Part shown: positions 13,781-18,953 of the stretch, one piece after another
Layout: each line of letters starts with the position of its first letter
Numbering within the stretch: the stretch's first letter is position 1
NCBI GenBank assembly: GCA_002366645.1
Contig: DFBM01000016.1
Location: 1 to 18,953, forward strand
Length of the DNA stretch: 18,953 nt
Reading direction: 5' to 3'
From: Rhodobacterales bacterium UBA3080
GTDB lineage: Bacteria > Pseudomonadota > Alphaproteobacteria > Rhodobacterales > Rhodobacteraceae
Notes under the pieces: generated by a model
What the model was told of the DNA's origin: nothing
Seen by the model: only the letters and a program-made list of their open reading frames with translations
The model's database searches: none
Translations under genes and position numbers: made by a program

Positions 13781-15688
13781 TTAGCTCGGCTGAGGGGCCA
13801 TGCCGTCGTCACCTTTGGGCTTTCCGGCCTTAGGAATAGCCGTGACGCTGGCAGAACCATCGCCACTGTCGGACGGCGTGTCGTCGTCGTCGGAATAAGG
13901 TGTTTCGCCGGCGACAACACGCACGATTTCTTCACCTGTCAGCGTTTCGTATTCCAACAAACCCTTCGCCAGAAGTGTGAACTTGTCGGACTGGTCTGTC
14001 AGAATTTCGAACGCACTATCGTAGGCTTCGTCGATAAGACGTTTGACTTCGGATTCTACCAGCTCTTTCGACTTTGCCGAAAGCGAGAAGCCACCGGCGC
14101 TACCGCTTGAATAACCCTCGTGGGCTTCGGAGTAATCAATGTTACCGACCACATCGGACATACCCCAGCGCATCACCATCGCCCGCGCCAGTTGTGAGGC
14201 CTGCTGGATATCGCCCGCAGGTCCGTTGCTCACATGATCGGCGCCGAATTTGATGATCTCCGCAGCTTTACCTGCCATGGTCATCGCCAACTTTTGCTCG
14301 CATTCGATTTTGTGCCAGTTGAGGCGATCAACTTCGGGCAACGAAACCACCATACCCAAGGCACCACCGCGCGGAATGATAGTCGCCTTATAAACCGGAT
14401 CACACTCTTCCAGCGCCATGCCGACGATTGCGTGGCCTGCTTCGTGGTAGGCTGTTTTCTCTTTCTGGTCCGCCGTGATCACCATGGAACGCCGTTCGGT
14501 ACCCATCATGATTTTATCCTTTGCGGCTTCAAAATCTTCCATAGTCACGACCCGTTTTCCAGTCCGCGCAGCCATCAATGCAGCCTCGTTAACCAGATTA
14601 GCGAGGTCGGCGCCCGACATCCCTGGCGCACCGCGTGCAATGATCCGCAGGTCCACATCGGGGCCTAGCGGAACTTTACGGGCGTGGACTTCCAGAATCT
14701 TCTGTCGGCCCTTGATATCGGGGTTGGATACATGAATTTCGCGGTCAAAACGACCCGGGCGACGAAGGGCAGGGTCGAGAACGTCGGCGCGGTTGGTCGC
14801 GGCCAGAAGGATCACACCCTCGTTTGATTCAAAGCCGTCCATTTCAACCAGCAACTGGTTCAACGTCTGCTCGCGCTCGTCATTGCCACCGCCGTAGCCG
14901 GAGCCACGATGCCGGCCAACGGCGTCGATTTCGTCGATGAATACGATACAAGGCGCATTCTTCTTCGCTTGCTCAAACATATCGCGCACACGGCTGGCAC
15001 CAACACCAACGAACATTTCCACAAAATCCGAACCGGAGATCGAGAAGAATGGCACCTCGGCCTCGCCAGCAATCGCACGCGCCAGCAAAGTTTTACCCGT
15101 GCCCGGAGGACCAACAAGCAACGCCCCTTTAGGGATTTTACCGCCAAGGCGGCTGAACTTTTGGGGGTCGCGCAGGAACGAAACGATTTCTTCCAGTTCC
15201 TCTTTGGCCTCGTCGATGCCGGCAACATCATCAAACGTGACCTTGCCCTGCTTTTCGGTCAGCATCTTGGCCTTGGACTTGCCAAAGCTCATCGCACCAC
15301 CTTTACCGCCGCCTTGCATACGGTTCATGAAGAACACCCAGACGCCGATTAGCAGGATGAACGGCAGCCACACGCCGAGCATCGACATCAGGCCTGATTG
15401 CTCTTGCGGGGCAGCTTCGATGGCCACGCCGGCATCCCTTAGAATTGGCAGAATTTCGGAGTCACGCGGCTGAATGGTCGTATAGCTGTTGGAGCCGCTG
15501 CGGACATAAATATTTTCGCCGTCGAGGGTTACAGAGTCAACCTGCCCGCCTTCAACGCTATCGAGAAATTCCGAAAACGAGATTTCGTTTGAACTTGTTG
15601 TTGATGATCCACCATTAAAAATGTTGAACAATGCGATCATTAACAGGAACAGAATAACCCAAAACGCGATGTTTTTATTGTTGCCCAC
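13781..15688 (-). CDS. ftsH: ATP-dependent zinc metalloprotease FtsH
   Basis: Membrane-anchored AAA+ protease that degrades misassembled membrane proteins and short-lived cytoplasmic regulators (for example RpoH, LpxC) and forms hexamers. The protein has 635 residues from GTG 15688. Membrane helices at about 7-24 and 101-122 flank a small periplasmic domain. Walker A GPPGTGKT is at 193-200, Walker B IVFIDE at 248-253, the second region of homology at about 298-316, and the zinc site H415-E-A-G-H419 with D493 as third ligand. I prefer GTG 15688 over GTG 15703: GGGAGAG lies six bases before 15688 and would be inside the gene otherwise, and the result, [14 protein letters not shown], is the usual N-terminus. 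The acidic, proline-rich C-terminal tail is variable in the family. Confidence 0.97.
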   Translation of the reverse strand: MGNNKNIAFWVILFLLMIALFNIFNGGSSTTSSNEISFSEFLDSVEGGQVDSVTLDGENIYVRSGSNSYTTIQPRDSEILPILRDAGVAIEAAPQEQSGLMSMLGVWLPFILLIGVWVFFMNRMQGGGKGGAMSFGKSKAKMLTEKQGKVTFDDVAGIDEAKEELEEIVSFLRDPQKFSRLGGKIPKGALLVGPPGTGKTLLARAIAGEAEVPFFSISGSDFVEMFVGVGASRVRDMFEQAKKNAPCIVFIDEIDAVGRHRGSGYGGGNDEREQTLNQLLVEMDGFESNEGVILLAATNRADVLDPALRRPGRFDREIHVSNPDIKGRQKILEVHARKVPLGPDVDLRIIARGAPGMSGADLANLVNEAALMAARTGKRVVTMEDFEAAKDKIMMGTERRSMVITADQKEKTAYHEAGHAIVGMALEECDPVYKATIIPRGGALGMVVSLPEVDRLNWHKIECEQKLAMTMAGKAAEIIKFGADHVSNGPAGDIQQASQLARAMVMRWGMSDVVGNIDYSEAHEGYSSGSAGGFSLSAKSKELVESEVKRLIDEAYDSAFEILTDQSDKFTLLAKGLLEYETLTGEEIVRVVAGETPYSDDDDTPSDSGDGSASVTAIPKAGKPKGDDGMAPQPS

Positions 15689-15753
15689 AGTAATCTCTCC
15701 CACTCGGTAGACGAAATGCGCGCGCTAACGACTCGGTCAGCGCAGTTGGATGT

Positions 15754-15781
15754 AACATAGGTTCTGAATCTCAGCTTTCAA
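15754..15781 (-). promoter_or_regulatory. Candidate ftsH promoter (heat-shock-like)
   Basis: On the minus strand TTGAAA (15776-15781) is followed after 16 bases by TATGTT (15754-15759), preceded by CC. The -35 overlaps the tilS stop codon. The TTGAAA...CCTATGTT layout resembles RpoH-type promoters of alphaproteobacteria as well as a weak sigma-70 promoter, so ftsH may have its own heat-inducible start in addition to read-through from tilS. Confidence 0.4.
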
Positions 15782-17007
15782 CGTGTCATTAGAGACTTGT
15801 GTAGACCTTTTTTACCTTCTTTTAACGTTATTGACCATCCATTAGCCAATCCCGCCATTGGGGCGGCGATCAGCGTGTTGTTTGCCCAGACGGCGGCACT
15901 TGCCAAAAGCACCTCTCGCGCATGGCCGGTTTCGCGCCAATTCTCGCACAACTTCAAACCGCTTTCGCCGAGTGTCGCGATCCGGTCCGCATCTCCTTCG
16001 CCACGTGCCGTCACAATCCAACGATGATCCCAAACGTCAGTTAACAAAGCGGGCGCTTCAACCCTCGCCGGTTCACGTCGTACAACAATACTGCCCGAGT
16101 GTGAACGAATGATGCAGCCGTGCAGGGTTTGCCCATTTTCCAACGCGCTACCCAGTAGGTTTCGCAAGCTGTCGAACCGTGGGCGATACGGAGCGCCGCT
16201 TATCCATTGCAGCGATGCGGCTAGCAAGCGGAAACGGATTTCGTCAGGAGCGGCATTGAAAACCGGTGCATTGATCCGGACCTCTCCGGCATCGCTGACC
16301 TCGACACACGCATCCGCAAGCGCAGCCGTCGCATATTCCAACGCAACGCGTGCGTCTCGCATCCGGCCGGCTGTAGCGGCCATCCCTTTTGCATCAATGC
16401 CGAGACTACCGAGAACTTCCAGCGCTTGGCGTGCCTTGACGCGATTGTACTTCGGATCTTCGTTCGATGGGTCGTCAATCCAGTCGATCCCTTCAGCTGA
16501 CAAATATTCCCGTAAATCACCACGCCGTGCATGTAGCAAAGGCCGGACCCAAGTTAAGGGTCCGTCTACGCGCCGTGCCGCCATTCCCGACAATCCGTCG
16601 ACGCCAGATCCGCGCGCAAGTCGCAAAAGCACCGTCTCGGCTTGGTCGTCCATCGTGTGACCAAGGGCGACGTGGCGTATGTTCTGTTCACTGGCCCAGC
16701 CGGAAATCAACCGGATCCGCGCACGCCGCGCTTCGTCTTGAAGGTTGCCCGAACGGTCCCAGTTTTCCCATTTAACCGTGGTGTGGGGAACGCCGATGCT
16801 TCTACAAGCTTCGGCGACCATTGCAGCCTCGGCCGCGCTCTCGTCACGCAGACCATGATCCACCGTCACAGCGCGCAATCCTGCGCCCCGTTTCGCCAAC
16901 ATATGTAGCAACGCCATCGAGTCGCCACCGCCGGAAACTGCAACCCCAAGTGTGCTATTGTCTATATCGTGAAGTGCCTCCAGCAGCCCTGAAACCAAAT
17001 CGGTCAA
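15778..17007 (-). CDS. tilS: tRNA(Ile)-lysidine synthetase TilS
   Basis: Cytoplasmic ATP-dependent enzyme that attaches lysine to C34 of the CAU-anticodon tRNA-Ile, changing it to read AUA. The 409-residue protein has the PP-loop SGGGDS at 25-30, the DHGLRDES element near 50-57, and GHTMDDQAETVLLRLARGSGVDGL near 115-138. The C-terminal part (beyond about 220) is divergent, as is usual. The start appears to be TTG 17007, whose TTGA overlaps the TGA stop of cpoB by three bases, implying translational coupling. No good Shine-Dalgarno is visible, and another TTG follows at 16998, so the start is uncertain by a few residues; it must precede the PP-loop. It sits between cpoB and ftsH, an order common in alphaproteobacteria. 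Confidence 0.95.
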   Translation of the reverse strand: MTDLVSGLLEALHDIDNSTLGVAVSGGGDSMALLHMLAKRGAGLRAVTVDHGLRDESAAEAAMVAEACRSIGVPHTTVKWENWDRSGNLQDEARRARIRLISGWASEQNIRHVALGHTMDDQAETVLLRLARGSGVDGLSGMAARRVDGPLTWVRPLLHARRGDLREYLSAEGIDWIDDPSNEDPKYNRVKARQALEVLGSLGIDAKGMAATAGRMRDARVALEYATAALADACVEVSDAGEVRINAPVFNAAPDEIRFRLLAASLQWISGAPYRPRFDSLRNLLGSALENGQTLHGCIIRSHSGSIVVRREPARVEAPALLTDVWDHRWIVTARGEGDADRIATLGESGLKLCENWRETGHAREVLLASAAVWANNTLIAAPMAGLANGWSITLKEGKKGLHKSLMTR

Positions 17008-17816
17008 GGACAGGCCAGTGTCTGTTTCTGGGTCGCGATTTTACCGGTCAATTCACCGTCGGCATCCGTATACCGAATCCCGATTTCGTCCAGCGTCAGG
17101 CAGGCCTGATCTTTCTGCCCTAAAGCACCCAGACTAACCGCAAGTTCGTACAGCGAGGCCGCTGCAAATTCGCCGTCCGGCGCGCCACTGAAGCTGTCGA
17201 GATAACTGCGGGCCGCCGCGCCCCAGTCCTGTAGGCCGGAAAGCGCCAAACCGCGACGATATTGCGCCTCGCTCGTCAATGGGCCACCCGGGTAGTTGGT
17301 GACGAATATCGCGAATTGTTCGGCCGAAGCCTGAAAACTACCGTCATCATAAAGGGCGACCGCCGTGTCAAAGCTGCGCTTCTCGTCGGTTGCCAATTCC
17401 TGTGCATCGCTGCTAACCGAGCTTTCCCCACCCAAAGGCACCGTCGTCCCGAGCGAACCTGTGTCGCCGCCCTCTAGCTCTGTCAAACGGAACTCCAGAT
17501 CGCCAATCCGGCGCGCGGCGTCGTCGGCAATCTGAACAATCCTGAACTCAAGTGTCTCGACCATTCCCAAAGCCGCGCTAAGCTCGGCTTCGAGGATGTT
17601 CAGGCGCTGCAAAACCGTACCAACGGAATCCTGCGACACACCGGAATTACCGGTGGTCAGCAGTTCGCTGCGTAGCTCCTGCATGATTTCACTAAGCGCC
17701 AGAATATCCTGACGGATATCCTCCAGCGTTTCTGCCTGTGTCTGGGCCATAAGCGGTAGAAGTGTCATGACATTGACCACAACCGCCGCTAAAGCAACGC
17801 GCAATACTGAAAACAT
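17004..17816 (-). CDS. cpoB: Tol-Pal associated periplasmic protein CpoB (YbgF)
   Basis: Periplasmic coordinator of the Tol-Pal machine and peptidoglycan synthesis during cell constriction. The 270-residue protein starts with a signal peptide (hydrophobic core about 5-23, likely cleavage after an alanine near 24-28, MAQTQA). Residues 30-115 form the heptad-like coiled coil used for trimerisation. After a Gly/Ser-rich linker (about 116-142) comes a TPR-type domain (about 145-265) with YDDGSFQASAEQFAIFVTNYP and AQYRRGLALSGLQDWGAAARSYLDSF. The length and architecture match the family. ATG 17816 has AAAGG about nine bases upstream. It lies 22 bases after pal and overlaps the tilS start. Confidence 0.92.
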   Translation of the reverse strand: MFSVLRVALAAVVVNVMTLLPLMAQTQAETLEDIRQDILALSEIMQELRSELLTTGNSGVSQDSVGTVLQRLNILEAELSAALGMVETLEFRIVQIADDAARRIGDLEFRLTELEGGDTGSLGTTVPLGGESSVSSDAQELATDEKRSFDTAVALYDDGSFQASAEQFAIFVTNYPGGPLTSEAQYRRGLALSGLQDWGAAARSYLDSFSGAPDGEFAAASLYELAVSLGALGQKDQACLTLDEIGIRYTDADGELTGKIATQKQTLACP

Positions 17817-17838
17817 TCACTTGACCTTTCAGAAGGGC

Positions 17839-18345
17839 TTAAACGCCCATACCGCCATTTACGACTGTCACTGCACGACGGTTTTGCGACCAGCAGGAAA
17901 CATTTGAGCACACAGCAATCGGGCGTTCCTTTCCGTAGCTGACGATGCTGATACGCGAATCCGCGACGCCTTGGCTGACCAGATAATCCCGAACGGAGCT
18001 GGCGCGCTTGGAACCAAGTGCAATGTTGTACTCACGTGTGCCTTGCTCGTCTGCGTGGCCCTCGACCAGAACTCTGGCAGTAGGGTTTGCATTCAACCAA
18101 CCAGCTTGCGCATTCAAGACCGAGATCGCTGCGCCGGAAAGTGTGGACTGGTCGACTTCAAACAGCACGGTGTCGCCAATTGAGCCTTGGAAGTACTCCA
18201 ATGATGTTTCATCGATCGATCCAATTCCGGCACCGCTAACGTCGGAGCCGCCGCTATTACCGCCGAACAAACCACCGCTGGTGTCTGTGCAGGCTGCCGT
18301 TGCTAGCAATGCCAAAATTGCCACTGTTTTTGCTAAATATTTCAT
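17839..18345 (-). CDS. pal: Peptidoglycan-associated lipoprotein Pal
   Basis: Outer-membrane lipoprotein that binds peptidoglycan and interacts with TolB and TolA, holding the envelope together at the division site. The 168-residue precursor has a lipoprotein signal peptide ending in LLATAAC, so the lipidated cysteine is C19; the Thr at -3 is less usual than Leu. The OmpA-like domain (about 55-165) has VLFEVDQSTLS, the peptidoglycan-binding VEGHADEQGTREYNIALGSKRASSVRDYL and the closing SQNRRAVTVV. A pair of cysteines seven residues apart (AVCSNVSCWSQ) lies before that last element and could form a disulfide. ATG 18345 follows a purine-rich stretch (ATGAGG). It should be a substrate of Lnt, encoded in this window. 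Confidence 0.96.
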   Translation of the reverse strand: MKYLAKTVAILALLATAACTDTSGGLFGGNSGGSDVSGAGIGSIDETSLEYFQGSIGDTVLFEVDQSTLSGAAISVLNAQAGWLNANPTARVLVEGHADEQGTREYNIALGSKRASSVRDYLVSQGVADSRISIVSYGKERPIAVCSNVSCWSQNRRAVTVVNGGMGV

Positions 18346-18397
18346 GCTCTGAACCTCATTTATTTTTGGGCATTGCCCTAATTTACCACAGTTATTG

Positions 18398-18413
18398 CCC
18401 CGTTGATACGGGG
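18398..18413 (-). other. Small hairpin between tolB and pal
   Basis: CCCCGT (18398-18403) and ACGGGG (18408-18413) give a 6-bp stem with a 4-base loop, two bases beyond the tolB stop. It has no T-run on the minus strand, so it is more likely an mRNA processing or stability element than a terminator. The rest of the 70-base gap contains a second short stem, GGGC/GCCC, at 18368-18378. Confidence 0.45.
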
Positions 18414-18415
18414 TT

Positions 18416-18953
18416 CTATTTTAATAGGCCGGACCACGCCGGATCGGATGCAAAACTAGGTGTCGGTACCTGGTGCAGATTGCGCCCCGTTATATCAACC
18501 GAGTAAATCTGCGGCGCTCCATTCGCCCCCGAGGATACGCGGAAGAACATCAGAACACGACCGTTTGGCGACCAGGTCGGCGCTTCGTCAATGAAACTGG
18601 CGGTCAGCAGACGTTCTTGCGAACCGTCAACCCGCATGACACCAATATGGAAGCGCCCGCCTACGATTTTGGTGAACGCAATCAAGTCGCCGCGCGGCGA
18701 CCAAACAGGTGTTGCATAGCGGCCATTGCTAAAGCTGATCCGCTTTGCGTCTCCGCCACTGGCCGACATAATATACAACTGTTGAGAACCACCACGATCG
18801 GACTCAAACACAATCTGGCTACCGTCGGGCGAGAAGCTTGGGGCGGTGTCGATCGAGGGTCCGGAGGTCAGGCGCGTGCGCTGCCCCGATTGCAGATCAA
18901 CAGTATAAATATCGGTGTTCCCGCGTTCCGAAATCGACAACACAATCTTCCTG
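18416..18953 (-). CDS. tolB: Tol-Pal translocation protein TolB (C-terminal part)
   Basis: Periplasmic beta-propeller protein of the Tol-Pal system, which binds Pal and TolA. Only the last 179 residues or so are inside the window; the reading frame is open through the window edge (…[12 protein letters not shown]), so the GTG near 18943 is not a start. The visible part shows WD40-like PD40 blades: [57 protein letters not shown] and [13 protein letters not shown], ending in [10 protein letters not shown]. It is followed by pal after 70 bases, the normal tolB-pal order, and no terminator separates them. Confidence 0.96.
   Translation of the reverse strand, partial: RKIVLSISERGNTDIYTVDLQSGQRTRLTSGPSIDTAPSFSPDGSQIVFESDRGGSQQLYIMSASGGDAKRISFSNGRYATPVWSPRGDLIAFTKIVGGRFHIGVMRVDGSQERLLTASFIDEAPTWSPNGRVLMFFRVSSGANGAPQIYSVDITGRNLHQVPTPSFASDPAWSGLLK

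Noticed and set aside
16109..16660. Long open frame of 183 codons opposite tilS
   Set aside because: Antisense shadow of a clearly conserved gene, with Ser/Arg/Ala-rich composition and no recognisable domain; the same holds for the frames opposite corC (1445-1969), metK (4643-5167) and fhs (12817-13344).

Overview
The window looks like chromosomal DNA of an alphaproteobacterium, most likely Rhodobacterales (roseobacter-type). This rests on protein character and gene order: phoH-ybeY-corC-lnt-metK-trmB on one strand, and tolB-pal-cpoB-tilS-ftsH on the other. It is almost wholly coding. I see no tRNA, rRNA, insertion sequence, CRISPR array or prophage gene, and no gene-free stretch reaches 300 bases (the longest is 199). 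Several genes appear to start with TTG or GTG (phoH, lnt, metK, ftsH, tilS).

Layout. (1) 26-5982, plus strand: six tightly packed housekeeping genes: phoH, ybeY, a CorC/TlyC CBS protein, lnt, metK and trmB. MetK is preceded by a 124-base leader and probably starts at TTG 4082. (2) 5983-10985, plus strand: an accessory block in two transcription units. The first follows an FNR-type box (TTGATACAGGTCAA) and holds a TraR/DksA-like zinc-finger protein, an unrecognised 67-residue helical protein and an APC permease. The second follows an AT-rich dyad and holds a persulfide dioxygenase, a 9-bp hairpin, a DUF442 rhodanese/phosphatase-like protein and a SulP transporter with a STAS domain. (3) 10975-13581, minus strand: folD and fhs, the tetrahydrofolate one-carbon pair, tail to tail with sulP and overlapping it by 11 bases. 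(4) 13781-18953, minus strand: tolB (its start lies beyond the window), pal, cpoB, tilS, ftsH. A UUCG-loop terminator follows ftsH and separates it from fhs.

How the genes work together. MetK makes S-adenosylmethionine, which TrmB uses to methylate tRNA. YbeY (rRNA processing) and TilS (tRNA-Ile lysidine) are also RNA-maturation enzymes. Lnt acylates lipoproteins such as Pal. TolB, Pal and CpoB belong to the Tol-Pal envelope system. FolD and Fhs interconvert formate and folate-bound C1 units. The accessory block combines a low-oxygen or redox-type regulatory site with sulfane-sulfur oxidation to sulfite and a sulfate/anion transporter, so it is probably a sulfide or persulfide detoxification module. 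No sulfide:quinone oxidoreductase and no ArsR-type repressor gene is visible here.

No clearly new system is evident. The best leads are the TraR-like/67-residue-protein/permease unit under an FNR box, the regulatory DNA of the persulfide dioxygenase operon, and the metK leader.
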